From NCBI GenBank assembly GCA_002482865.1, contig DLGU01000101.1:35670-49379 (forward strand): a stretch of 13,710 nt of DNA, given 5' to 3'. Shown piece by piece: positions 7,054 through 13,306 of the stretch. The position numbers and the translations under genes are program-made. A model generated the notes under the pieces. The model saw only the letters and a list, made by a program, of their open reading frames with translations, had not been told where the DNA came from and ran no database searches. Source of the DNA: Porphyrobacter sp. UBA7686 (GTDB lineage Bacteria > Pseudomonadota > Alphaproteobacteria > Sphingomonadales > Sphingomonadaceae). How positions within the stretch are numbered: the stretch's first letter is position 1; the number at the start of each line of letters is the position of its first letter.

Positions 7054-7965
7054 TCACTTCACGCGGCTTACACTGATGCCCTTTTGCGCGAGGTAATCCT
7101 GCACGCTCTGGGCACCGGCAAGGTGACCTGCACCGACCGCGATGAACACCGTGCCGGGCTTGTCGAGACGGGCGTCGATCCACTCGGCCCAATTCGCGTT
7201 GCGGCTGTAGAGCAGGGCGTTGGCAACAGCGGGATCGGTCATCCCTTCGTTCATCATCGCAGCGAGTTCGTCGGCATCACCCTCGGCCCATTCGGCGACC
7301 ATCCGGTTCAGCATCGGCGCCGTTTCGTCCATGCCTTCGATGGCTTCCATCATAAAGGTGATCTGCGCGGCCTGATCCATCCCGTCAAAAATGCCGATCT
7401 GGAATTCCGCCGTCTCCAGCGCGCCCTGCGGCTTGTCGCCGACCTTGGACAGCAGCACCTTCTCCACGCCCGCGCCGGGGGTGTAGCCCTGCTGCATCAG
7501 CGGGATCAGCGACATGGTGAGGCCGGTCAGCCAGGGCTTGACCTGGTCAAACGCTTCGGGCGGGGCTCCGAGCTTGGCGAGGGCCGCTTCGTAGGTGGCC
7601 TTCTGCTCCGGCGTGAGGAGCGAGCGCAAGGTGGTGCCTGCAGGCAGACTGCCCTTGCTTTGGGCAAGCTGGCCCATGGCCGCTTCACTGGCCGGGTCCA
7701 TCGGAATTTCCGTAACGATCATGTCGGAACCGGTGAGCGCCTTTGCGATGGTGTCGTCATACCACTCGATCCCTGCCGGAAGGATGTGGACGGTGCCAAA
7801 CAGGTAGATGGTGGTGTCCGCATCCGCGACCTTCCACAGCGCGGGGCCCTTGGCAGCGGGTGCAGCGGCGGTTTCGGTTGTGGCATGGTTGTCCGCCAGA
7901 GCGGGGCTGCTGGCCAGCAGCGCAAACGGGGCGACGGTCAGGGCAAGGAGTGAAGCGAATTTCAT
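7054..7965 (-). CDS. TraB/GumN-family secreted protein
   Basis: A 303-residue TraB/GumN-family protein. It has a classical Sec signal peptide (about 1-24, MKFASLLALT to SSPALA) and then a short Ala/Thr-rich linker, so a soluble periplasmic location is likely. The domain begins at ALWKVADADTTIYLFGTVHILP, with the GxxH motif at Gly57-His60. MIVTEIPMDP carries the acidic residue matching its neighbour, and FIAVGAGHLAG near the C terminus is the second GxxH motif. The ATG at 7965 has an AAGGAA ribosome site. It is a paralogue of the lipoprotein gene 16 bases downstream, with only modest similarity, so the duplication is old or the two were acquired separately. Confidence 0.86.
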   Translation of the reverse strand: MKFASLLALTVAPFALLASSPALADNHATTETAAAPAAKGPALWKVADADTTIYLFGTVHILPAGIEWYDDTIAKALTGSDMIVTEIPMDPASEAAMGQLAQSKGSLPAGTTLRSLLTPEQKATYEAALAKLGAPPEAFDQVKPWLTGLTMSLIPLMQQGYTPGAGVEKVLLSKVGDKPQGALETAEFQIGIFDGMDQAAQITFMMEAIEGMDETAPMLNRMVAEWAEGDADELAAMMNEGMTDPAVANALLYSRNANWAEWIDARLDKPGTVFIAVGAGHLAGAQSVQDYLAQKGISVSRVK

Positions 7966-8045
7966 CGGGTGGTTCCTTTCGGGGGGTTATGAGAGTGTGG
8001 GGAAGGAGAAACCTTGGGGCAAGTACGCTGACACGATTCGGCGGT

Positions 8046-8741
8046 TCAGAGCCGCCAGCGGGCATAAATAAACGACACGAACATAGACACATAAGCGATG
8101 GCGAAGATCCCGAAGGCGTGCGGCGGCGGCACGAAGCCACCAGCGTGGAGCACCGCCCAAACCGGGAAACCCGCAAGCACGGATACGCAGCCGCCGGTAA
8201 AGGCGATGAAGTTCTGCTCGCGCTTGTAATCATCGATCATGCGGAAGCCGTAGAGCGGCAAGACCATGAAGGCGCCCATCAGCAACGCCGCCAAGACCAG
8301 CGCCAGCAGCGGCGGCAGTTTGAGGTCTTCCCAATCACCGCCAAACAGGTTGCCGTCGCCTTGATCGAAGAGGCCGGTGGCAAGTCCGATCACGCCGCCA
8401 ATACCGGCGGCAACACCGATATAGAGCATCTGCGTGCGATTGCGCTGGCGGGTGCGGACCTCGCCGGGACCGGCTGAGAGCCCCTCGCCCGAGGTCACGC
8501 GCGGCCAGAACCGCCAGGTCGCGTATATGACGCCAGCCATGGCGAGCAGGATGCCGCTGATGATGGCGATATCCGTCGCACTGGTGTTGTCACCTTCGGT
8601 CACCGCGCTGATGAAGCCAACTGCCGTTGCGCCAAGGAATATCAGCGCAATGACGCCGCCGATCACAATGGCAATGCGGACGAGCATTACGGCACCTTCG
8701 GACATTCCGGTGCCGGTGCGAGGGGGATCAAAGTTCGTCAT
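8046..8741 (-). CDS. Six-helix integral membrane protein paired with an Xre-type regulator
   Basis: A 231-residue membrane protein that I cannot assign to a named family. Likely transmembrane segments are at about 20-45, 57-78, 105-125, 142-165, 177-201 and 208-228, with a charged loop rich in Arg and Thr at 81-104. The frame stays open 30 codons upstream, but the ATG at 8741 is preferred because a strong GAGGAG ribosome site precedes it and the extra residues would only be a shadow of the regulator gene. This start overlaps the end of the regulator gene by 14 bases, so the pair is translationally coupled. Small Xre regulators next to multi-helix membrane proteins are a recurrent bacterial arrangement; the role here is unknown. 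Confidence 0.75.
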   Translation of the reverse strand: MTNFDPPRTGTGMSEGAVMLVRIAIVIGGVIALIFLGATAVGFISAVTEGDNTSATDIAIISGILLAMAGVIYATWRFWPRVTSGEGLSAGPGEVRTRQRNRTQMLYIGVAAGIGGVIGLATGLFDQGDGNLFGGDWEDLKLPPLLALVLAALLMGAFMVLPLYGFRMIDDYKREQNFIAFTGGCVSVLAGFPVWAVLHAGGFVPPPHAFGIFAIAYVSMFVSFIYARWRL

Positions 8742-8922
8742 CGAAAATCTCCTCGATCCGCATGTCGAACAGGCGGGCAATTCTGAAGGCGAGGGGGAGC
8801 GAGGGGTCGTGCTTGCCCGTCTCGATCGCATTCACCGCCTGGCGCGACACGTCGAGCCGCCCGGCGAGTTCCGCCTGTGACCAGTCGCGTTCGGCGCGTA
8901 GAACTTTGAGGCGGTTTCTCAT
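8728..8922 (-). CDS. Short Xre/Cro-type helix-turn-helix regulator
   Basis: A 64-residue DNA-binding protein when started at the ATG at 8922. It is essentially a single Xre-type HTH domain. MRNRLKVLRAERDWSQAELA gives helices 1-2, VSRQAVNAIETGKHDPSL the recognition helix and following turn, and LAFRIARLFDMRIEEIF the last helix. Close relatives usually begin M(K/R)NRLK, which supports this start over an in-frame ATG five codons upstream at 8937, which would overlap the preceding small gene. It sits four bases after the stop of a 36-residue membrane peptide gene and overlaps the downstream membrane protein gene by 14 bases, so the three form a tight operon. It probably regulates its own operon, but no operator is obvious. 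Confidence 0.88.
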   Translation of the reverse strand: MRNRLKVLRAERDWSQAELAGRLDVSRQAVNAIETGKHDPSLPLAFRIARLFDMRIEEIFDDEL

Positions 8923-8926
8923 GGGG

Positions 8927-9037
8927 TCAAAACCCAAGCGCCGTGATCAACTTGGCGAACAGATTGCCAACCGCAAAGCCGCTCAGGGCAAGCATCAGAA
9001 AGACATGCCAACGCTTGATGGTGATCATCTGGTTCAT
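8927..9037 (-). CDS. 36-residue single-span membrane peptide
   Basis: A very small reading frame at the head of the regulator/membrane-protein operon. The peptide begins MNQMITIKRWHVF and continues as one hydrophobic helix (about residues 12-34), ending LITALGF. The basic Lys8-Arg9 just before the helix predicts an N-in orientation. A good GGAAGG ribosome site lies eight bases before the ATG, and the stop is four bases from the regulator start. The same frame is open well upstream, but that extension is Pro/Arg/Ser-rich, runs through urcA on the same strand in another frame and is not credible as protein. I recognise no named family; confidence rests on the ribosome site, hydrophobic pattern and operon spacing. 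Confidence 0.55.
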   Translation of the reverse strand: MNQMITIKRWHVFLMLALSGFAVGNLFAKLITALGF

Positions 9038-9104
9038 CGCGTTTCCTTCCAGAACAGGGTGTGAAAAATGAAGCATGAAGCTAGGACATGAAAGCCGAGA
9101 GGCA

Positions 9105-9464
9105 TCACGCGCCGGGAGTGGAGGCGGGCGATGCGGGGGAGGGAGCGCGCTGGGCGAAGCGCAGACTTTCAATCCGGGCGTTGGCGATCGCAACGCGCAC
9201 CGCTGGGGCGGTGGCGGCCAGCGTGCTGACACGGCATTTGCGCTCAAGCCGAACCGAAGCACTGTCGCGCCCACCGTTCTGGCACATCTGGCGCACGCGG
9301 GTGCGGACCCGCTGGTCAAGCCGCGCGATCCCTTCCGTGGTGGTCAAGTCGAGGTCATCATGCGCGACCTTGGCTTCAAATTCGGTGACGTTGGCAGGTT
9401 CGGCAAAAGCGGCTGTGGGGGTGATTAGCAGTGTAGCGGCGGCGATTGCGTAACGAAGGGACAT
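9105..9464 (-). CDS. UrcA-family secreted protein
   Basis: A 119-residue exported protein. The signal peptide covers about residues 1-21 (MSLRYAIAAATLLITPTAAFA). The mature part has the pattern of the UrcA family: DDLDLTTTEGIARLDQRVRTRVRQMC, then a second cysteine in LERKCR. Cys61 and Cys77 probably form a disulphide in the periplasm. UrcA-like proteins are small, numerous in Sphingomonadales and Caulobacterales, and of unknown function. The C-terminal tail (after about 103) is low-complexity Ala/Pro/Ser. An AAGGAG ribosome site lies seven bases before the ATG at 9464. The gene is divergent from glyQ and has its own convincing promoter at 9532-9560. Confidence 0.85.
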   Translation of the reverse strand: MSLRYAIAAATLLITPTAAFAEPANVTEFEAKVAHDDLDLTTTEGIARLDQRVRTRVRQMCQNGGRDSASVRLERKCRVSTLAATAPAVRVAIANARIESLRFAQRAPSPASPASTPGA

Positions 9465-9515
9465 AGCGGTTCTCCTTGGGAAGAAGATGGGGGTGTCGCT
9501 ACAACCTTCCTGAAT

Positions 9516-9531
9516 GTCAGGTTGCCCTGAC
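9516..9531. promoter_or_regulatory. Perfect inverted repeat at the urcA transcription start
   Basis: GTCAGG-TTGC-CCTGAC is a perfect 6+4+6 inverted repeat that sits directly after the -10 box of the urcA promoter. Its position over the expected start site is that of a repressor operator. A related CCTGAC-like half site (CCTGACTT, 9566-9573) recurs upstream. Confidence 0.5.
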
Positions 9532-9560
9532 TTTATGTCTCGATTCGTTGACTATGTCAA
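9532..9560 (-). promoter_or_regulatory. Sigma-70-like promoter of urcA
   Basis: On the minus strand a perfect TTGACA (9555-9560) is followed after exactly 17 bases by CATAAA (9532-9537, four of six consensus bases). Transcription would start near 9525, inside the palindrome at 9516-9531, leaving a leader of about 60 bases before the urcA ATG. Confidence 0.6.
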
Positions 9561-9598
9561 GATAACCTGACTTGAGGTCAAGATGATACGACATCATC
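9556..9598. promoter_or_regulatory. Direct and inverted repeats upstream of the urcA promoter
   Basis: GTCAAGAT occurs at 9556-9563 and again at 9577-9584, exactly 21 bases apart, that is two helical turns. TCAAG (9557-9561) and CTTGA (9571-9575) form an inverted pair. Immediately beyond, GATGAT-ACGAC-ATCATC (9582-9598) is a perfect inverted repeat. Two turns' spacing and overlap with the -35 suggest regulator binding; the regulator is unknown. Confidence 0.4.
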
Positions 9599-9709
9599 TA
9601 AATCAAGCCGCTGAATTTCATACAATCCGCAGCTGCGGAAGCTCTGGCGTCAGGATTTGTCTGCCAATCCGTGCTGCGCTGCGGCATTGACGCAAATGGG
9701 GTGTTCGGC

Positions 9710-9726
9710 CATGGCGAGCCGCCATG
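9710..9726 (+). promoter_or_regulatory. Inverted repeat covering the glyQ start codon
   Basis: CATGGCG-AGC-CGCCATG is a perfect 7+3+7 inverted repeat whose last three bases are the glyQ ATG. In the mRNA it could fold and hide the start. No recognisable purine-rich ribosome site precedes the ATG. A second palindrome, CCGCAGCTGCGG (9627-9638), lies in the same leader. Confidence 0.5.
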
Positions 9727-10653
9727 AGTGCTGCACCCCTTTACAAGCCTGCGCCGCGCGATCCGGCGCGTTCGTTTCAGGACATGATCCTGACGCTCCA
9801 CGACTTCTGGAGCGCCGAGGCCGGCTGCGTCATCCTCCAGCCCTATGACATGCGTATGGGCGCGGGGACGTTCCACACCGCGACCACTTTGCGCGCGCTT
9901 GGGCCGGAGCCGTGGAACGCGGCGTTCGTCCAGCCCTGCCGCCGCCCGACCGATGGGCGTTATGGCGAAAACCCCAACCGGTTGCAGCATTACTACCAGT
10001 ATCAGGTGATCCTGAAGCCTTCGCCCAGCGACATTCAGGAGCTCTACCTGAAAAGCCTCGGCGCCATCGGCATTGATCCGCTGGCGCACGATATCCGCTT
10101 TGTCGAAGACGACTGGGAATCGCCCACGCTCGGCGCGTGGGGGCTGGGCTGGGAGGTCTGGTGCGACGGGATGGAAGTGACCCAGTTCACCTATTTCCAG
10201 CAGATGGGCGGCTTCGATTGCAAGCCGGTCGCGGGCGAGCTGACTTACGGGCTTGAGCGTCTGGCGATGTATATTCAGGGCGTCGACAACGTCTACGATC
10301 TGGCGTTCAATTCCTCGGGCGTCAGCTATGGCGACGTTTTCCTTGAGAACGAGCGCCAGATGTCGAAGTGGAACTTCGAGGTCGCGGATACCGACGCGCT
10401 GTTCGATCTCTTCGCTAAGGCCGAGGCCGAGTGCCGCAATGCCCTGTCGGCAGGCGTCCCCATCGCTGCGTATGAGCAGGCGGTCGAGGCGAGCCACGTG
10501 TTCAACCTGCTGCAAGCGCGCGGCGTGATTTCGGTGCAGGAACGCGCCAGCTACATGGGCCGGGTGCGCGATCTGGCGCGGTCTTCGTGTGAGGCCTATG
10601 CGGCGAAGATGACGCCCGAGTGGTCGGCCAAGTATCCTGAGTGGGTGCTGTGA
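9724..10653 (+). CDS. glyQ: Glycyl-tRNA synthetase alpha subunit
   Basis: Catalytic subunit of the alpha2-beta2 class II glycyl-tRNA synthetase, which charges tRNA-Gly. The 309 residues fit the family. Signatures include [22 protein letters not shown] (21-42), the long conserved block [25 protein letters not shown] around residues 71-95, [21 protein letters not shown], and [23 protein letters not shown] around 170-192. The ATG at 9724 gives [21 protein letters not shown]; it lies inside a perfect inverted repeat and has no clear ribosome site. The stop at 10651-10653 overlaps by one base the ATG of a 39-codon frame leading to glyS. The two subunit genes are adjacent and co-directional, as usual. 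Confidence 0.98.
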   Translation: MSAAPLYKPAPRDPARSFQDMILTLHDFWSAEAGCVILQPYDMRMGAGTFHTATTLRALGPEPWNAAFVQPCRRPTDGRYGENPNRLQHYYQYQVILKPSPSDIQELYLKSLGAIGIDPLAHDIRFVEDDWESPTLGAWGLGWEVWCDGMEVTQFTYFQQMGGFDCKPVAGELTYGLERLAMYIQGVDNVYDLAFNSSGVSYGDVFLENERQMSKWNFEVADTDALFDLFAKAEAECRNALSAGVPIAAYEQAVEASHVFNLLQARGVISVQERASYMGRVRDLARSSCEAYAAKMTPEWSAKYPEWVL

Positions 10654-10772
10654 TGGACCGCAATCTCTACCCCGTTCGCCCTGAGCTTGTCGAAGGGCCG
10701 TTCTCCTTTTTGACCGACGCAAGCAAGATAAGTGCAGTGCTTCGACAAGCTCAGCACGAACGGAATTTCTGA
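10653..10772 (+). CDS. 39-codon repeat-derived frame linking glyQ and glyS
   Basis: An ATG overlaps the glyQ stop as TGATG, and the frame runs 39 codons to a stop that overlaps the glyS ATG, again as TGATG. About 40% of it is made of the arms of a palindromic element (10672-10695, 10740-10763), giving peptide pieces such as VRPELVEG that are typical translations of such repeats. A functional protein is therefore unlikely, but translation through the frame could carry ribosomes from glyQ to glyS. I regard it as a coupling frame created by repeat insertion; a real microprotein is the less likely alternative. Confidence 0.35.
   Translation: MDRNLYPVRPELVEGPFSFLTDASKISAVLRQAQHERNF
10672..10763. 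repeat. Palindromic dispersed repeat between glyQ and glyS
   Basis: Arms of 24 bases at 10672-10695 and 10740-10763 are inverted copies (core CTGAGCTTGTCGAAG) differing at two positions, separated by 44 bases. This sequence class is familiar as an intergenic repeat in sphingomonads and differs in sequence from the element after mutL. In RNA it would form a long stem between the two subunit genes. Confidence 0.85.
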
Positions 10773-13171
10773 TGGCTGACTTCCTGCTCGAACTGCGCTG
10801 CGAGGAAATCCCCGCCCGGATGCAACCGAAGGCCAAGGAGGATCTGGCGCGGCTGTTTGCCGATGCCCTCGCCAAGGCCGGCTTGCCGGTGGGAGAGATC
10901 GAAACCTTCGCCACGCCGCGCCGATTGGCCCTGATCGCCAAGGACCTGCCGCTTGCCACCGAGGCTGTGAGCGAGGAAACCAAGGGGCCGAAGGTCGGCG
11001 CACCGCCGCAGGCGCTTGAGGGTTTCTTGCGCAAGGTCGGCCTCACGGCAGAGCAGCTGACCGAGCGTGACGGCGTCTATTTCGCCGTGGTCGAGAAGCC
11101 TGGGCGCGAAACCGCCGCGGTGCTGGCCGAAACGATCCCGGCGATCATCCGCGCCTTCCCCTGGCCCAAGTCGATGCGCTGGGGTGCAGCGTCGCTCAGC
11201 ACGGAGTCGCTGCGCTGGGTGCGTCCGCTTTCCGGGATCATCGCCTTGCTGGACGGCGCGGTTGTCCCTTGCGAGATCGACGGCATCGCGAGCGGGCGCA
11301 CGACGATGGGGCACCGCTTCCACCATTCCGGCCCGGTCGAGATCGCCGATGCCGGGAGCTATATCGAAACCCTGCGCGCGGCCCATGTGATCGTCCACTT
11401 CTCCGAACGCTGCACACTGATCCGCAACGGCGCGGCCAAGGTCGCTGCCGAGGCTAGCCTGACGCTAGTCGCCGACGAAGGTCTGGTGATCGAGAACGCG
11501 GGCCTCACCGAATGGCCGGTGCCGCTGCTCGGCCGCTTCGACGAGGCGTTCCTCGACGTGCCGCCCGAGGTCATCCAGCTCACCGCGCGGGTGAACCAGA
11601 AGTATTTCGTGTGCCAGACGCCGGACGGCAACCTCGCCAACGCCTTTGTCTGCACCGCCAATATCGACGCGATTGACCCCGCAGTGGTGGTGGACGGCAA
11701 CCGCAAGGTGCTCGCCGCGCGGCTGTCCGATGCCCGCTTCTTCTGGGAGCAGGATCAGAAGACATCGCTTGCGGATCACGCGAAGAAGCTGTCGCGCATC
11801 ACCTTCCATGAGAAGCTGGGCACGGTCGCCGACAAGGTCGAGCGCGTGGCGAAGCTGGCGCGGTGGTTGTGTGAGGAGGGGATTGTCACAGATTCTCCCT
11901 TCCCCCCGGGGGAAGGGTTGGGGATGGGGGGTGCCACCCCTCGTCCGTCGAACACCCATCCCCAACCCCTTCCCTCAAGGGAAGGGGCTTCCTTGGCCGA
12001 CCTCGCCGAACAGGCCGCGCGCCTGTGCAAGGCCGATCTCGTCACCGAAATGGTCGGCGAGTTCCCCGAATTGCAGGGACTGATGGGCGGCTACTACGCC
12101 GCCAAGGAAGGCCTGCCGCAGGAGGTCGCCGAGGCGATCCGCGATCACTACAAGCCGGTCGGGCAGGGCGATGATGTGCCTACGGCTCCGGTGACGGTGG
12201 CGGTGTCGCTGGCGGACAAGTTGGATACTGTTTGCGCATTTTTCGCCATAAATGAGCGACCAACTGGTTCAAAAGATCCGTTTGCTCTGCGTAGGCAATC
12301 GCTTGGGATCATGGAGCTAATTCAGAAGAACAATCTGCGCCTCGGACTTCATCCGATTGTGTCGAACCAATTTATTCAAGCTCTCGCCGACTCAATCACA
12401 GCCCGCTTGTTCAAAACCTCTGAAGATGCAGACAAAGCACTCCGCGCTGTTTTCGGCGAAGATTATGAGGACGCTCTTGATAAGCGCCTTTTCGAATTTG
12501 CAGACTTCGATAAGACAGAAGCGGAAGCACAGGCGAAGATTGCAATGGCTAACGTGCCAAGGCTCCTCGACTTCTTCGCCGACCGCCTCAAAGTCCAGCA
12601 GCGCGAGGCCGGTGTCCGTCACGACCTGATCGACGCGGTGTTTGCGCTCGGCGGAGAGGACGATCTCGTCCGCCTGCTCGCCCGCGTCCATGCGCTGCAA
12701 GCCTTTGTCACCACCGAGGACGGCACCAACCTCCTCGCAGGCTACAAGCGTGCGGCCAACATCCTCAAGAAGGAAGACTGGCGCGGGATTGAAGGCGAGA
12801 TTGCCCAGACCGGCGAGGAAGATCCGCTGGCGATGGTCGATGATCCCGATCTCGCCCCGGTGATCGCCGCGAAGATGGCCGATCGCCACGCCGCAGCTGA
12901 GCATCTTTCCTACACGCCCGAACCGGCCGAAAAGGCACTGATCGACGCGCTTGATGCCGCCGCCCCGCGCGCTGCGCAGGCGGTTGAGGGCGAAAAGTTC
13001 GCCGATGCGATGGCAGCGCTCGCCACCTTGCGCGCTCCCATCGACCGGTTCTTTGAAGAGGTGACCGTCAACGACGCCGATGCGAACAAGCGCGCCGCGC
13101 GGCTTGCGCTGCTGGCGCGTTTCCGCGATGCGGTCCACCGGGTCGCCGATTTCAACCGGATCGAGGGGTAG
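10772..13171 (+). CDS. glyS: Glycyl-tRNA synthetase beta subunit, with in-frame repeat insertion
   Basis: Beta subunit of the tetrameric glycyl-tRNA synthetase, needed for tRNA binding. It starts MADFLLELRCEEIPARM, the classic GlyS opening, and contains ATPRRLALIAKDLP, DARFFWEQDQK, LVTEMVGEFPELQGLMGGYYA, PTGSKDPFALRRQSLGI and a C-terminal DALRF/anticodon-binding-like helical region (about 690-799). At 799 residues it is clearly longer than the 689 of E. coli GlyS. About 35 extra residues (373-407) come from a palindromic repeat inserted in frame. A further segment (about 525-585) also seems longer than in relatives and lies in a low-GC island. The frame is intact and all main motifs are present, so the gene is probably functional. 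Only a weak GGA lies at ribosome-site distance, which suggests coupling to the frame upstream. Confidence 0.97.
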   Translation: MADFLLELRCEEIPARMQPKAKEDLARLFADALAKAGLPVGEIETFATPRRLALIAKDLPLATEAVSEETKGPKVGAPPQALEGFLRKVGLTAEQLTERDGVYFAVVEKPGRETAAVLAETIPAIIRAFPWPKSMRWGAASLSTESLRWVRPLSGIIALLDGAVVPCEIDGIASGRTTMGHRFHHSGPVEIADAGSYIETLRAAHVIVHFSERCTLIRNGAAKVAAEASLTLVADEGLVIENAGLTEWPVPLLGRFDEAFLDVPPEVIQLTARVNQKYFVCQTPDGNLANAFVCTANIDAIDPAVVVDGNRKVLAARLSDARFFWEQDQKTSLADHAKKLSRITFHEKLGTVADKVERVAKLARWLCEEGIVTDSPFPPGEGLGMGGATPRPSNTHPQPLPSREGASLADLAEQAARLCKADLVTEMVGEFPELQGLMGGYYAAKEGLPQEVAEAIRDHYKPVGQGDDVPTAPVTVAVSLADKLDTVCAFFAINERPTGSKDPFALRRQSLGIMELIQKNNLRLGLHPIVSNQFIQALADSITARLFKTSEDADKALRAVFGEDYEDALDKRLFEFADFDKTEAEAQAKIAMANVPRLLDFFADRLKVQQREAGVRHDLIDAVFALGGEDDLVRLLARVHALQAFVTTEDGTNLLAGYKRAANILKKEDWRGIEGEIAQTGEEDPLAMVDDPDLAPVIAAKMADRHAAAEHLSYTPEPAEKALIDALDAAAPRAAQAVEGEKFADAMAALATLRAPIDRFFEEVTVNDADANKRAARLALLARFRDAVHRVADFNRIEG
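11896..11987. repeat. Palindromic repeat inserted in frame within glyS
   Basis: Arms at 11896-11930 and 11954-11987 are imperfect inverted copies, each with a CCCTTCC...GGAAGGG palindrome joined to TTGGGGATGGG or its complement. The element encodes a Pro/Gly/Ser-rich stretch including SPFPPGEGLGMG and PQPLPSREGA, at residues about 375-405 of GlyS. It interrupts a helical region between ARWLCEEGIV and LADLAEQAARL. Such sequences are normally intergenic in sphingomonads. Confidence 0.85.
12221..12560 (+). other. Low-GC mosaic island inside glyS
   Basis: By hand count, 12241-12540 is 48% G+C (144 of 300). The adjacent 60-base blocks are higher: 60% at 12181-12240, falling only in its last 20 bases, 58% at 12541-12600 and 70% at 12601-12660. 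Codons such as ATA, CTA, AGG, AAA and TCA, rare elsewhere in the window, cluster here. The frame and the conserved DKLDTV/TGSKDPFALRR block remain intact, so this looks like replacement by a homologous segment from a lower-GC source. Confidence 0.7.
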
Positions 13172-13190
13172 CCCCCCCGCCACCACGCAA

Positions 13191-13283
13191 AGTGTCAACT
13201 TCGATTTTCGGCATGATAGCATAGTGAATTCAAGGGCTTGTTGTCAGATTTGGCGCTTGACACGGTGTCAACTTTGTCAACTT
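13191..13283. promoter_or_regulatory. Repeated TGTCAACTT motifs upstream of ppdK
   Basis: TGTCAACTT occurs at 13193-13201, 13266-13274 and 13275-13283; the last two are exact back-to-back copies. TTGACAC-G-GTGTCAA (13257-13271) is a perfect inverted repeat overlapping the second copy. These are probable binding sites for a regulator of ppdK, and the TTGACA within the palindrome could serve as a -35, although no matching -10 is evident. The 135-base gap after glyS holds no reading frame. Confidence 0.5.
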
Positions 13284-13306
13284 CGCCGCACCAACCGAGG
13301 ACTGCC

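Noticed and set aside
6036..7076. Plus-strand open frame of 346 codons opposite the TraB-like lipoprotein gene
   Set aside because: Antisense shadow: the minus-strand frame has a lipobox and both family motifs, while this translation has none.
8742..8831. Thirty-codon upstream extension of the six-helix membrane protein
   Set aside because: These codons overlap the Xre regulator in another frame, and the ATG at 8741 has a strong GAGGAG ribosome site.
9038..9319. Upstream extension of the 36-residue peptide to 130 codons
   Set aside because: The added part is Pro/Arg/Ser/Cys-rich and overlaps urcA in another frame; the internal ATG at 9037 has a good ribosome site.
9601..9723. T-box, riboswitch or tRNA in the glyQ leader
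   Set aside because: There are small palindromes but no T-box sequence, no cloverleaf and no known glycine-riboswitch core; T-boxes are also essentially a Gram-positive feature.
9598..11046. Open frame of 482 codons on the minus strand across glyQ and the start of glyS
   Set aside because: It is antisense to two strongly conserved genes and passes through the palindromic repeat; nothing in the translation resembles a known fold.
13257..13271. TTGACA as a certain -35 box for ppdK
   Set aside because: No acceptable -10 hexamer lies 16-18 bases downstream; the symmetry fits an operator better, so no promoter was called.
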